Source: an uncultured Bacteroides sp. (GTDB lineage Bacteria > Bacteroidota > Bacteroidia > Bacteroidales > Bacteroidaceae). Taken from it: DNA of 64,000 bases. This document shows, piece after piece, positions 1 to 8,312 of the stretch; positions within the stretch are counted from its first letter, which is position 1, and the number at the start of each line of letters is the position of its first letter. A program made the translations under genes and the position numbers. The notes beneath the pieces are model-generated. The model was not told where the DNA came from, made no database searches, and saw nothing but the letters and a program-made list of their open reading frames with translations. The stretch spans positions 62,001-126,000 of the forward strand of contig CASFPE010000019.1 of the NCBI GenBank assembly GCA_949296575.1. The letters are read 5' to 3'.

Positions 1-418
1 TGGAAGTGAGCCGCTTGGTGGCTTTCTTCATTTGCGGGTCGGAAAAAGTCAGCCAAATCTCGTCCACCTCGGAAGGCGCAAAAAAGCGGTCAATCAATTC
101 GATGTTCGTCCGCAAGAAAGCCACGTTCTGCAAGCCTTCGCGCAACGATTCTGTGGCGCCTGTCCACATGCGCGCGCCTTTGATGTCCACGCCGATAAAG
201 TTTTTTTCCGGAAACAAGCGTGCCAACCCTACGGTATATTCCCCCCGCCCGCAGCCTAACTCCAGCACCAACGGACGATTGTTTTTAAAGAAATCGCTCT
301 GCCATTTGCCTTGCATCGGGCAAACAGCGTCAGCTATCATGGCATATGGATATTCAAACACATGCGGGTAAGCCTGCATGTCCGCGAATTTTTCTAATTT
401 CCCTTTTCCCATCTTCAT
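1..418 (-). CDS. trmB: tRNA (guanine-N7)-methyltransferase, 3' end cut by window edge
   Basis: TrmB places N7-methylguanosine at position 46 of tRNA, using S-adenosylmethionine. The visible 139 codons run from the ATG at 418 off the left edge. They show the Rossmann SAM loop [11 protein letters not shown] (about residues 53-63), the acidic VDIKGARMW segment, and the family DP motif as FSDPQMKK near residue 130. The C-terminal third lies outside the window. A TAnnTTTG -7 box at 434-441 gives a leader of only about 12 bases, so the second ATG at 412 is also possible. The family call is firm; completeness cannot be judged. Confidence 0.9.
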   Translation of the reverse strand, partial: MKMGKGKLEKFADMQAYPHVFEYPYAMIADAVCPMQGKWQSDFFKNNRPLVLELGCGRGEYTVGLARLFPEKNFIGVDIKGARMWTGATESLREGLQNVAFLRTNIELIDRFFAPSEVDEIWLTFSDPQMKKATKRLTS

Positions 419-433
419 CTCTTTAAGCGCGGA

Positions 434-441
434 CAAAGTTA
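434..441 (-). promoter_or_regulatory. -7 box of trmB promoter
   Basis: The minus strand reads TAACTTTG, matching the Bacteroidetes TAnnTTTG -7 consensus, 15 bases before the trmB ATG. No clear -33 TTTG is seen. It lies between trmB and the terminator of the upstream gene, where a promoter is expected. Confidence 0.45.
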
Positions 442-476
442 AGAATTTGTTCGGACTTCTCCCCGTGTCGCCCCGC

Positions 477-520
477 AAAAAGAAAAAATCCTGCCGGGAC
501 TCCTCACGAGTGCCGACAGG
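477..520 (-). terminator. Rho-independent terminator after the DUF975 gene
   Basis: CCTGCCGGGACTC and GAGTGCCGACAGG form a 13-bp stem with two mismatches and a 5-base loop (490-520). On the minus strand it is followed by a T-rich stretch (489-477). It lies about 80 bases past the stop of the DUF975 gene and ahead of the trmB promoter. Confidence 0.75.
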
Positions 521-597
521 ACATGGATTACAAATTAGTCCAAAAAGTGTTCTTTTCCTCTTTTGCCCGGCCATCAAAGCACCGCAGGCTTCGCGGG

Positions 598-1266
598 TCA
601 CAACGCGGCGGATGCAGACGCTTCTTGCGGCGCGTCATCAACAGAGACGGTTTCCGCATCCAAGCGTTTCAGTTCCTCATAGAAAGCCACACGAGATGTT
701 TGCATATAAGGAGCTACCCACAACACTGCAATACCCAAAGTAATGATGCACAAAAGTATCCATCCGATGAAGCTCAAATCGAGCAGGAACAGCTTCATCT
801 TGTTGCCCCGCATCATGCGCATGCTTTCCTCGATGGCACCGTTGTATTTCAAGTCCGGGCGGTCTTTCAGGATATAGGGGGTCATGCTGTAAGAATACCC
901 CTTGATGATGCCGGGGACGAGCAACAGCAATGACCACAAGAAGATATAAATGTTTTGCAGCAACAAGGTGAGAAACACGCGGCCATAATCCTTGAAGCCA
1001 TCGAACAGCATGCCCAAATCCAGCTTGCCTTCCTGCCGCACCAACGGCATGAACATCGTATCTATGCCATATTCCAAGGGAATGCCCACAAAAATCGTAA
1101 GCAATCCACAAAGCAAAGCCAGCGCACTTCCCGCCTCTGTTCCTGTGCTGAACGCTCCATAAATAACAATGAATATCAATGTAGCCCCTACGGCCAATCC
1201 CCAGTTTCCCTTCAATGCGGCACAAGCCTCGTCGCGGAAACTCTTGCAAGTACGTGTCACTTTCAT
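598..1266 (-). CDS. DUF975 family integral membrane protein
   Basis: This 222-residue protein has about four hydrophobic segments: around [33 protein letters not shown], a long helix pair [19 protein letters not shown], and [20 protein letters not shown]. It ends in the family pattern [15 protein letters not shown]. These match DUF975, a family of unknown function in Bacteroidetes and Firmicutes. The ATG at 1266 ([12 protein letters not shown]) was chosen because the family starts just before the first helix; the ORF can extend upstream to 1374, but that stretch is not family-like. It is a single gene with its own terminator. Confidence 0.75.
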   Translation of the reverse strand: MKVTRTCKSFRDEACAALKGNWGLAVGATLIFIVIYGAFSTGTEAGSALALLCGLLTIFVGIPLEYGIDTMFMPLVRQEGKLDLGMLFDGFKDYGRVFLTLLLQNIYIFLWSLLLLVPGIIKGYSYSMTPYILKDRPDLKYNGAIEESMRMMRGNKMKLFLLDLSFIGWILLCIITLGIAVLWVAPYMQTSRVAFYEELKRLDAETVSVDDAPQEASASAAL

Positions 1267-1394
1267 AGTTTTCTTGTTATCAGATTTTAAATATGCCGTA
1301 AAAATAGAAAGAAATTCCGGCTTCTGCAAAACATTTTTCTGTTTTTCTTTGCCCGAAGCCGGAATTTGTTCCAAAAAGCGTGCCGGAAGGAAGG

Positions 1395-2414
1395 TTATTC
1401 CACCACCGTGGTCCAGCCATACGTGTCGGGTTCTTCCCCATATTGTATGGCGCGGAGCTTATGGTACAGCTTCTCGCACACGGGGCCGGGCTTGCCGTCC
1501 TTGGCAATCACGTAGGACTTCCCTTTCTCCGGGTCGTCGATGCGCAGGATGGGGCTGATGACAGCTGCCGTGCCGCAGGCGCCTGCTTCCTCGAAAGTTT
1601 CCAATTCTTCTTCGGGGATGGGGCGGCGTTCCACCTTCATGCCCATGTCTTCCGCCAACTGCATCAGCGACTTGTTGGTGATGGAAGGCAGGATGGAGGT
1701 GGACAGCGGGGTGACGTAAGTGTTGTTCTTGATGCCAAAGAAATTAGCCGCGCCGCACTCGTCCATGTATTTCTTCTCCTTTGCATCCAGATAGAACTCG
1801 GCAGAATAGCCTCCGGCATGCGCCTCCATGCTGGCACGCAGGCTCGCCGCATAGTTGCCGCCCACCTTGAATGTGCCGGTGCCCAAGGGGGCTGCACGGT
1901 CATATTTGCGGGTAATCACGTAAGGAGTGGCCACGAACCCGCCTTTGAAATACGGACCCACCGGCGTGGTGAACACCACGAACAGGTATTCGTTGGCCGG
2001 ACGGACGCCAACTTGCGCCCCGGTCCCGATGAGCAACGGGCGCAAATACAGGGAAGCTCCCGTGCCGTATGGGGGGACGAAGCGTTCATTCAGCTTTACG
2101 ACCTTCACCATCATTTCGCGGAACCGCTCGGTGGACAGTTCCGGCATCAGGATGCCACGGCAAGTGCTTTGCAGGCGTGCCGCATTTTCCTCCAAACGGA
2201 AGATGCGGATTTTCCCGTCTTTCCCCCGGAAAGCCTTCAAGCCTTCAAATGCTTCCTGCCCGTAGTGCAGGCAAGTGGCCGCCATGTGGATGTTGATATA
2301 CTCGCTGCTGCTTACTTCTATTTCACCCCATGCGCCGTCGCGGTAGCGGCAACGCACGTTATAATCCGTCGGCATGTAGCCGAACGACAAATTAGACCAA
2401 TCGATTTCTTTCAT
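1395..2414 (-). CDS. ilvE: Branched-chain amino acid aminotransferase
   Basis: IlvE is a PLP enzyme that moves the amino group between glutamate and the keto acids of leucine, isoleucine and valine. The 339-residue product has the class IV aminotransferase fold: EAFEGLKAFRG (about residues 54-64), FKVGGNYAAS carrying the PLP lysine, and the EFYLDAKEKKYMDECGAANFF segment typical of the long bacterial form. The start at 2414 (MKEIDWSNLSF) is the family start. An in-frame extension to 2483 runs through the -7 box at 2453-2460 and is rejected. Length is normal. Confidence 0.95.
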   Translation of the reverse strand: MKEIDWSNLSFGYMPTDYNVRCRYRDGAWGEIEVSSSEYINIHMAATCLHYGQEAFEGLKAFRGKDGKIRIFRLEENAARLQSTCRGILMPELSTERFREMMVKVVKLNERFVPPYGTGASLYLRPLLIGTGAQVGVRPANEYLFVVFTTPVGPYFKGGFVATPYVITRKYDRAAPLGTGTFKVGGNYAASLRASMEAHAGGYSAEFYLDAKEKKYMDECGAANFFGIKNNTYVTPLSTSILPSITNKSLMQLAEDMGMKVERRPIPEEELETFEEAGACGTAAVISPILRIDDPEKGKSYVIAKDGKPGPVCEKLYHKLRAIQYGEEPDTYGWTTVVE

Positions 2415-2452
2415 ATATTTTATCCGTTTAAATGGTTGCTGTTCCTTTCCCG

Positions 2453-2484
2453 CAAATGTAGGCTTTCTGTTCCAATTAACCAAT
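2453..2484 (-). promoter_or_regulatory. ilvE promoter (-7 and -33 elements)
   Basis: On the minus strand TACATTTG (2460-2453) matches TAnnTTTG. ATTG (2484-2481) lies 20 bases further upstream, within the usual 19-21 spacing. Transcription would start about 35-40 bases before the ilvE ATG. Confidence 0.6.
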
Positions 2485-2502
2485 CATCCGGGAGGAATAT
2501 TT

Positions 2503-2715
2503 TTAAGCTTCCCCTGATTGGCCGTCTCCTTCCATGATTTTTTTCACCTCCTCGTCGGCCTTGCACAATTTGCCCCGGCAGAAACGCACTAATTCTTGCG
2601 CCTCCTTCAAACGGCTTCCCAAAAGGTCGATGTCCAATTCGCCTTCTTCCATCTCCGCCACAAGGGCTTCCAACCGCTCCATGGCTTTGCCATACGTCAT
2701 TCCTTCTGTTTCCAT
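2503..2715 (-). CDS. xseB: Exodeoxyribonuclease VII small subunit
   Basis: XseB is the small helical subunit that binds XseA to form exonuclease VII, which degrades single-stranded DNA to short oligonucleotides. The 70-residue protein has the expected pattern: MTYGKAMERLEALVAEMEEG, then a second helix ELDIDLLGSRLKEAQELVRFC. Its start overlaps the 3' end of xseA by 19 bases, indicating translational coupling. It is the last gene of the mnmA-xseA-xseB run before ilvE, which has its own promoter. Confidence 0.93.
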   Translation of the reverse strand: METEGMTYGKAMERLEALVAEMEEGELDIDLLGSRLKEAQELVRFCRGKLCKADEEVKKIMEGDGQSGEA

Positions 2716-3959
2716 GTTCCTTTATTTATAGGTGTCACTTCTATTTTTCCTTTCCACAACACGAGGGCCAATGCGTCGCCTTCGGCCACTTCTGCGGGGC
2801 TTTTCACCGCTTTCCCCCCTTTCAGCGTGATGCTGTAGCCGCGTTTCAGCATGCGTTCCGGGGAAAGTGCCTGCAACTGTTGCTGCAAAAGCGCCAGGCG
2901 GTGGCTTTCGCGGTCCATCCTCCATGCGGCAGCGGCCTGCAACTGTTTGCCCAAATCCGTCAAACGGTGGGATTCGTGCAGGCAGCGCATCGCCACGGCC
3001 GAAGGCATTTTCCCGGAAAGATGCTCCAAACGCTTCTTTTCCTCCTCCAACCGCCAGCGCACCCTCTCCGCGAAAGCACGGGCGCAAGCGTCCAGCCGGT
3101 CGGCAGCCTGCTTCATCCCGGCAATCAAAAATTCGGCTGCAGCCGTTGGCGTTTTCACGCGGGTGTGGGCAACACTGTCGATCACCGTATCGTCGCGCTC
3201 GTGGCCGATGCCCGTGATGACGGGCAACGGGAACTGTGCGCAGTTGGCCGCCAACAGGTAAGTGTCGAAGCCGGAGAGGTCGGACGTGGCCCCTCCGCCC
3301 CGGATGATGACCACCACGTCCCAATCGTCCCGTTCGGCATTGATGGCATCCAATGCCGCTATGATGCTCTGCTCCACCCGCTCGCCCTGCATGACCGCCG
3401 GAAACAAGCGAACCTTGAAGCGGAACCCGTAAGGGTTATGCTCCAACTGATTGCAGAAATCGCCGAATCCTGCCGCCGTGGCCGAGGATATGACGGCAAT
3501 GCGCCGCGCCGGGACGGGCATCTCCAACTCTTTGTTCAGGTTCAGCACGCCTTCTTGTTCCAATTGCCGGAGGATTTCCCTGCGGCGGCGCGCCATGTCG
3601 CCCACGGTGTAGGAGGGGTCAATGTCCAGCACGGCGAGGCTATATCCGTAGAGTTCATGGAAATCCACCCGCACCTGCACCCGCACTTTGATGCCTGCCA
3701 CGAACGCCTGCCCCGTTTCCTGCTCGAAATAGGGCTTCAACAGGCGGAACACATTTGCCCAAATCGTGCCCCGCGCCTTGGCAAGAAGCTGGTTGCCGTG
3801 CGGGTCTTTCTGCACGAACTCCACGAAGCAATGCCCCCCGGCATTGGCACGCACTTCGCTCAACTCGGCATGCAGCCAGCAGTCTCCGCCCATGCCTTGC
3901 GCCAACACTTGCCGCACGCGGCTGTTCAGTTCGTAAAGTGAATAAGATTCTTCCGGCAT
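2697..3959 (-). CDS. xseA: Exodeoxyribonuclease VII large subunit
   Basis: XseA is the catalytic and DNA-binding subunit of exonuclease VII. The 420-residue product starts with the OB-fold region (YSLYELNSRVRQVL, then WLHAELSEV). The nuclease core contains VVIIRGGGATSDLSGFD, PLPVITGIGHERDDTVID and DSVAHTRVKTPTAAAEFLI, followed by a long coiled-coil region and a short C-terminal tail. The ATG at 3959 matches the family start; the reading frame stays open upstream into mnmA but that part is not homologous. It starts 10 bases after the mnmA stop, consistent with one transcript. Confidence 0.95.
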   Translation of the reverse strand: MPEESYSLYELNSRVRQVLAQGMGGDCWLHAELSEVRANAGGHCFVEFVQKDPHGNQLLAKARGTIWANVFRLLKPYFEQETGQAFVAGIKVRVQVRVDFHELYGYSLAVLDIDPSYTVGDMARRRREILRQLEQEGVLNLNKELEMPVPARRIAVISSATAAGFGDFCNQLEHNPYGFRFKVRLFPAVMQGERVEQSIIAALDAINAERDDWDVVVIIRGGGATSDLSGFDTYLLAANCAQFPLPVITGIGHERDDTVIDSVAHTRVKTPTAAAEFLIAGMKQAADRLDACARAFAERVRWRLEEEKKRLEHLSGKMPSAVAMRCLHESHRLTDLGKQLQAAAAWRMDRESHRLALLQQQLQALSPERMLKRGYSITLKGGKAVKSPAEVAEGDALALVLWKGKIEVTPINKGTWKQKE

Positions 3960-3969
3960 ACTTGTTCGT

Positions 3970-5082
3970 TCATTTATCAAGATACATTCCGATTCCCCGC
4001 TGCGAGGCAATGAAAGCACCGCCCACAACGCGCCGCCCGTCGTAGAAAACGGCAGACTGCCCCGGCGTGACGGCGGAAGCTTCCCCCAAGAAATGCACCA
4101 GCCACCGCCCGTCGTCCAAACGGCGCACCCGGCACGGCACCGGGCGGCTGCGGTAACGGATGCGCACCGAAAGGCGGGCATCCAGCGATTCGTCCCAAGG
4201 AGCCACCCAACGCACGTCTTCCACCAGCATGTGGCTGGCCTTCAACCGGGCGGCATCGCCCAGCATCACCGTGTTCTTCTCCGGGTTGATTTTCAGCACG
4301 TATGCCGGACGGCCCAAGGCTATCTCCAAACCTTTTCGCTGCCCTATCGTATAATAAGGATAGCCTTTATGTTCTCCCAACTTCGCCCCTGCGGCATCCA
4401 CGAACCAGCCTTTCCCGATGCGTTCGTCCAAATCCGGCACTTGTTCGCGCAAGAAGTCGCGGTAATCGCCTTGGATGAAACACACCTCCATGCTCTCTCC
4501 TTCCCGTGATTTGGCTTCGAAGCCCTTCCGGGCGAGGTACTCGCGCACTTGCTGTTTCGTCATTCCGCCCAAAGGAAAAAGGCAACGCGCCAACACGTCC
4601 TGCCCCAAACGCCAAAGGAAATAGGACTGGTCTTTCAACAAATCCTCGCCTTCGGCCACATAACAAAGCCCGTTGCAACGTTCGACGGCAGAATAATGCC
4701 CGGTGGCGATGAAGGGGCAACCCAAACGGTCCGCCCACTCCGCCAATACCCGGAACTTGAACAAGGGGTTGCACACGACGCAAGGATTGGGCGTGCGCCC
4801 CCGGAGGTACTCACGGATGAAATACCCTTTCACTATCTGCTGCCGGAAGGCTTCCCGCTCGTCGGCCACATAATGGGGAATGCCGAGGCGTTCGGCCAGG
4901 CGGCGCGCCTCCACGACATAGGCAGGCTCCGCCGCATCACCGGCTGGAGCGGCGTCCCACGTGCGCATCGTCACGCCCAACACTTCGCAGCCTTGCTCCA
5001 AAAGCATCAGGCAAACCGCCGAACTGTCCACGCCGCCGCTCATGCCTACCAGCACGCGCTGTGTCTCTTTTCTCGCTTCCAT
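3970..5082 (-). CDS. mnmA: tRNA 2-thiouridylase MnmA
   Basis: MnmA activates U34 of Lys, Glu and Gln tRNAs with ATP and replaces O2 by sulfur received from a persulfide relay. The 370-residue enzyme shows the PP-loop GMSGGVDSS (residues 13-21), the catalytic cysteine pair in NPCVVCN and [14 protein letters not shown], and the C-terminal barrel with [13 protein letters not shown]. Length is normal. The -7 box at 5087-5094 ends only five bases before the ATG, so the transcript may be leaderless. The next methionine (residue 14) lies inside the PP-loop and cannot be the start. Confidence 0.96.
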   Translation of the reverse strand: MEARKETQRVLVGMSGGVDSSAVCLMLLEQGCEVLGVTMRTWDAAPAGDAAEPAYVVEARRLAERLGIPHYVADEREAFRQQIVKGYFIREYLRGRTPNPCVVCNPLFKFRVLAEWADRLGCPFIATGHYSAVERCNGLCYVAEGEDLLKDQSYFLWRLGQDVLARCLFPLGGMTKQQVREYLARKGFEAKSREGESMEVCFIQGDYRDFLREQVPDLDERIGKGWFVDAAGAKLGEHKGYPYYTIGQRKGLEIALGRPAYVLKINPEKNTVMLGDAARLKASHMLVEDVRWVAPWDESLDARLSVRIRYRSRPVPCRVRRLDDGRWLVHFLGEASAVTPGQSAVFYDGRRVVGGAFIASQRGIGMYLDK

Positions 5083-5086
5083 GAAG

Positions 5087-5094
5087 CAAAGATA
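5087..5094 (-). promoter_or_regulatory. -7 box directly abutting the mnmA start
   Basis: The minus strand reads TATCTTTG, a perfect TAnnTTTG, with its last G five bases before the mnmA ATG. A TTTC (5116-5113) about 18 bases upstream could serve as a poor -33. If used, transcription would begin at or next to the A of the ATG. Confidence 0.5.
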
Positions 5095-5235
5095 GGGATA
5101 AAATTGAAGAACGAAAGCATAAAATATCAGATTTTAGCAAGCCGCACCGAACCGCGCAGCCGACAAAATGTGCATCTTTGTTGCACGAAAATAGGATGCG
5201 GCTCGGCAATGCAAGCCTGAAAACTTCGTTTTCCA

Positions 5236-5267
5236 CTTGCCATTGCACTCACCTTTCGCTATCTTTG
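5236..5267 (+). promoter_or_regulatory. Promoter of the MATE exporter gene
   Basis: TATCTTTG at 5260-5267 matches the -7 consensus and CTTG at 5236-5239 lies 20 bases upstream. The gene starts at 5316, giving a leader of about 45 bases. It rules out the in-frame ATG at 5178 as a start. Confidence 0.65.
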
Positions 5268-5315
5268 CGCACTTTTTCCCGGCAAGCCACGGGAACTTCA
5301 TTAATATTGACGCTT

Positions 5316-6671
5316 ATGGACCAAAGGACACCTACTGAATTAGGAACAGAAAGAATCGGCAAACTGCTGATGCAGTATGCCATACCGGCCATCATCGCCA
5401 TGACGGCCTCGTCGCTCTACAACATGATTGACAGCATCTTCATCGGGCATGGCGTGGGCACGATGGCCATCTCCGGGCTGGCCATCACCTTCCCGTTCAT
5501 GAACCTTGCCGCAGCTTTCGGCTCATTGGTGGGCGTGGGCGCGGCCACGCTCGTTTCCGTGAAGTTGGGGCAACGGGACTATGACACCGCGCAACGGGTA
5601 TTGGGCAACGTGGTGGTGCTGAACGTCATCATCGGCATCCTGTTCACCGCCATCGGGTTGTTGTTTCTCGACCCCATCCTCTACTTCTTCGGCGCAAGCG
5701 AAGCCACCATCCCTTACGCCCGCGACTACATGCAAGTCATCCTGATCGGCAACATCGTCACGCACCTTTACTTAGGGCTGAACTCCGTGCTTCGCTCTGC
5801 CGGCTACCCGCGCAAGGCCATGTATGCCACGGTGGCCACGGTGGTCATCAACACCATCTTGGCACCCATCTTCATCTTCGTGTTCGACTGGGGCATCAAA
5901 GGCGCGGCATGGGCCACCGTCATTGCGCAAGTCGTCGCCCTGCTGTGGCTCATCCGCCTGTTCTGCGACAAGCGCGAACTGCTGCATTTCCGCAAAGGAA
6001 TCTTCCGCCTGAAAAGGCAAATCGTGGTGAACTCGCTGGCCATCGGCCTGTCGCCTTTCCTGATGAACCTGGCATCGTGCTGCATCGTCATCGTCATCAA
6101 CTTGGGATTGAAGAAATACGGCGGCGACCTTGCCATCGGCGCATTCGGCATCGTGAACCGCCTGGTCTTTTTGGTGGTAATGATTGTCATGGGCATCAAC
6201 CAGGGCATGCAGCCCATTGCAGGCTACAACTACGGGGCAAGGCTTTACCCCCGCGTCACGAAAGTGTTGAAAGTCACCATATTCGGAGCCACCATTGTGA
6301 CAACCACCGGCTTCCTCGTCGCCATGTTCGTCCCGGAATTGGCGGTGGCCCTGTTCACTTCCGACCAGGAACTGATCGACTTGTCCGTGAAAGGGCTTCG
6401 CATCACCACCATCTTCTTCCCCATCGTCGGCTTCCAGATGGTGACATCCAATTTCTTCCAGAGCATCGGCATGGCAAGCAAGGCCATTTTCCTTTCGCTC
6501 ACGCGGCAAATGCTTTTCTTGTTGCCCTGCCTGCTTGTCCTCCCCAACTTCTGGGGCGCATGGGGCGTGTGGGTGAGCATGCCGGTGTCTGACCTCGTGG
6601 CTTCCATCGTGGCCGCCGTCATGCTGTACATGCAATTTAAAAAATTCAAAAGAATGGAAGCAACCAAATAG
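5316..6671 (+). CDS. MATE family multidrug exporter
   Basis: This is a cation-coupled exporter of the MATE/MatE family, acting in the inner membrane. The 451-residue product has about twelve transmembrane helices in two related halves, starting with GKLLMQYAIPAIIAMTASSL, the first repeat QYAIPAIIAMTASSLYNMID, and the second repeat near SLAIGLSPFLMNLASCCIV. Short conserved patterns such as GVGAATLVSVKLGQ and GINQGMQPIAGYNYGA are typical of the DinF/NorM-like branch. The ATG at 5316 follows the promoter at 5236-5267. Substrate cannot be inferred. Followed 46 bases later by the cytidylate kinase-like gene, probably in one transcript. Confidence 0.9.
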   Translation: MDQRTPTELGTERIGKLLMQYAIPAIIAMTASSLYNMIDSIFIGHGVGTMAISGLAITFPFMNLAAAFGSLVGVGAATLVSVKLGQRDYDTAQRVLGNVVVLNVIIGILFTAIGLLFLDPILYFFGASEATIPYARDYMQVILIGNIVTHLYLGLNSVLRSAGYPRKAMYATVATVVINTILAPIFIFVFDWGIKGAAWATVIAQVVALLWLIRLFCDKRELLHFRKGIFRLKRQIVVNSLAIGLSPFLMNLASCCIVIVINLGLKKYGGDLAIGAFGIVNRLVFLVVMIVMGINQGMQPIAGYNYGARLYPRVTKVLKVTIFGATIVTTTGFLVAMFVPELAVALFTSDQELIDLSVKGLRITTIFFPIVGFQMVTSNFFQSIGMASKAIFLSLTRQMLFLLPCLLVLPNFWGAWGVWVSMPVSDLVASIVAAVMLYMQFKKFKRMEATK

Positions 6672-6717
6672 TTTTTTCGTAAGTTTGTACATCATTATTC
6701 TTTAAATCCGGGAAACC

Positions 6718-7353
6718 ATGAACGAAAAATATGTCATCAACATCGGCCGGCAGTTGGGCAGCGGCGGGCGTGAAATAGGCGTGAAACTGGCCAAAGAATT
6801 AGGGATTGCCTTCTACGACAAGGAACTGATAGAACTGGCTTCGCAGGAAAGCGGGCTGTGCAAGGAATTTTTCGAGAAGGCAGACGAGAAAGCATCGCAA
6901 AGCCTTATCGGGGGATTGTTCGGCACGCGCTTCCCGTTCATCACGGAAGGTTCCATGCCCTACTCCAACTGCTTGAGCAACGATGCCCTGTTCAAGATAC
7001 AAAGCGACGTGATCCGCAGGCTGGCAGAGGAGCATTCCTGCCTTTTCGTGGGGCGGTGCGCCGACTACATCCTGCGCGACAACCCGCGATGCGTCAACGT
7101 TTTCATCTCAGCTTCGATGGCCGACCGCATCCAGCGCATCATGACGCGGCGCAACATTTCCAAGGACGAAGCCGAAGAACTGATTGAAAAGATGGACAAA
7201 AGGCGTTCCACTTATTACAACTATTACAGCTACAACACGTGGGGAGCCGCCGCCACCTACCATCTTTGCATCGACTCGTCCGTGTTGGGCATCGACGGCA
7301 CCACGGCGTTCATCAAGGAATTTGCCATGAAGAAATTAGGCGGGTTGCAGTAA
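6718..7353 (+). CDS. Cytidylate kinase-like family protein
   Basis: The 211-residue protein belongs to the cytidylate kinase-like P-loop family common in Bacteroidetes and distinct from canonical Cmk. It starts MNEKYVINIGRQLGSGGREIG, where GRQLGSGGREIG replaces the usual Walker A. It keeps the small LID-region pattern MTRRNISKDEAEELIEKMD and the late YNYYSYNTWG segment. The true substrate of this family is not established; a nucleoside monophosphate kinase role is inferred from fold only. It lies downstream of the MATE exporter on the same strand. Confidence 0.8.
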   Translation: MNEKYVINIGRQLGSGGREIGVKLAKELGIAFYDKELIELASQESGLCKEFFEKADEKASQSLIGGLFGTRFPFITEGSMPYSNCLSNDALFKIQSDVIRRLAEEHSCLFVGRCADYILRDNPRCVNVFISASMADRIQRIMTRRNISKDEAEELIEKMDKRRSTYYNYYSYNTWGAAATYHLCIDSSVLGIDGTTAFIKEFAMKKLGGLQ

Positions 7354-7473
7354 GGGCGCGGCAGATGGCAATGCGCCGGAGGAAGAATTTTATCAGAAGA
7401 ATTCCCGCATGCCCTCCAGCCGCACCGGAACCGTCCACAGAGCCGTTCTGGAATGCACTACGAACTTTTCAAA

Positions 7474-7550
7474 AAACATTGGAATGTTTTGCATGAAACT
7501 TTCCAATGTTTTGCCTCAAACATTAGAAAGATTTTCAAAAACCTTTGGGA
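7474..7550 (+). repeat. Triple 22-bp-period palindrome element, copy A
   Basis: Three imperfect 16-17-bp palindromes start at 7474 (AAACATTGGAATGTTT), 7496 (AAACTTTCCAATGTTT) and 7518 (AAACATTAGAAAGATTT), exactly 22 bases apart. A shared tail TTTTCAAAAACCTTTGGGA follows to 7550. The same architecture recurs at 36827-36903. The arms differ between copies by paired changes that keep pairing. Confidence 0.65.
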
Positions 7551-7666
7551 GGTCCGGGGAAAGCCTTTCTGATGATTTTCCTGCCCTTTCCGAGCTTGCA
7601 ACCCGGAAGCATGAAAGCCGGGGATTGCCCATCCCCTTCAAACCGCCTGCAACAAACAGGCTGTCC

Positions 7667-7699
7667 CCCAAAAACAGGGCCGCAAAATCTTGCGGCCCT
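7667..7699 (-). terminator. Terminator after iorB
   Basis: AGGGCCGCAA (7676-7685) and TTGCGGCCCT (7690-7699) form a perfect 10-bp stem with a 4-base loop. Read on the minus strand it is followed by TGTTTTTGG. It lies 32 bases beyond the iorB stop. Confidence 0.75.
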
Positions 7700-7730
7700 G
7701 CATGAAATCTGGAATTTGAAACCTGGAATC

Positions 7731-8312
7731 TTACAGCAACCGGTCGGCAGCTTCCTTGCCTGCCGCCAAAGCTTTCAGGTTCAACGCCACGATGTCCTCG
7801 CCCTTTCGCCCGAAGATGTCGCGGATGCTGCTCTGCACTTTCTCGTAGGCAATGCCGAGGAACGGCACGGTGGCACCCAGCAAAACGATGTTGGACACCC
7901 GCACGCTCCCCAATTCCTTCGCAATCTTGTCCACGTTCAACACGACCTTGTGGGGCAACTTGCCGATTTCCTCCGCCACTTTTCCCGTCTCCGGGTAATT
8001 GGGGATGTTGATGAACGGCGCTTCATTCGTCACCAGCCACCCGTCTTTCTCTAAGTACGGGAGGTAACGAAGGCTCTCCATCGGCTCCAAAGAGAGAATG
8101 ATGTCGCACTTCCCCGTAGGAATCAGGTCGGAGGCAATGGGCCGGTCGCTGATCCGAAGGTTGGATTGCACGTCGCCTCCCCGTTGGCTCATGCCATGCA
8201 CCTCTGCCTGCTTCATGTACAAACTGTCTTTCAAGGCTGCCTGCCCGATAATGGCCGCGATGGAAAGGATGCCTTGCCCCCCCACACCGCATAAAATGAT
8301 GTCCTTTTTCAT
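7731..8312 (-). CDS. iorB: Indolepyruvate oxidoreductase subunit beta
   Basis: IorB is the gamma-domain-type subunit that, with IorA, oxidatively decarboxylates aryl pyruvates to aryl-acetyl-CoA with ferredoxin as acceptor, or runs the reverse carboxylation. The 193-residue product starts with MKKDIILCGVGGQGILSIA, the CoA-binding GVGGQG signature, and contains EVHGMSQRGGDVQSNLRI and SLEPMESLRYLPYL. The ATG at 8312 overlaps the iorA stop by four bases (ATGA), so the two are coupled. A run of seven G codes for part of GVGGQG and is in frame. Confidence 0.93.
   Translation of the reverse strand: MKKDIILCGVGGQGILSIAAIIGQAALKDSLYMKQAEVHGMSQRGGDVQSNLRISDRPIASDLIPTGKCDIILSLEPMESLRYLPYLEKDGWLVTNEAPFINIPNYPETGKVAEEIGKLPHKVVLNVDKIAKELGSVRVSNIVLLGATVPFLGIAYEKVQSSIRDIFGRKGEDIVALNLKALAAGKEAADRLL

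Larger units (their letters stand above)
7354..7730. other. Intergenic region with a triple-palindrome element
   Basis: This 377-base gap between the convergent cytidylate kinase-like gene and iorB contains no convincing gene. It holds a three-unit palindromic repeat with a 22-base period (7474-7534), a conserved tail to 7550, and the iorB terminator at its right end. Confidence 0.6.

Noticed and set aside
1380..2537. Open frame of 385 codons on plus opposite ilvE
   Set aside because: Antisense shadow of ilvE; no recognisable domain and no start signal.
7474..7550. The 22-bp-period repeat as a short CRISPR array
   Set aside because: Units are palindromic with only about 6 bases between them, the gaps are not spacer-like, and no cas genes are near.
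8277..8283. Run of seven C (G7 on minus) in iorB as another phase-variable tract
   Set aside because: It codes part of the invariant GVGGQG motif, the frame is intact, and the gene is a central metabolic enzyme; seven is below the length at which slippage is usually strong.
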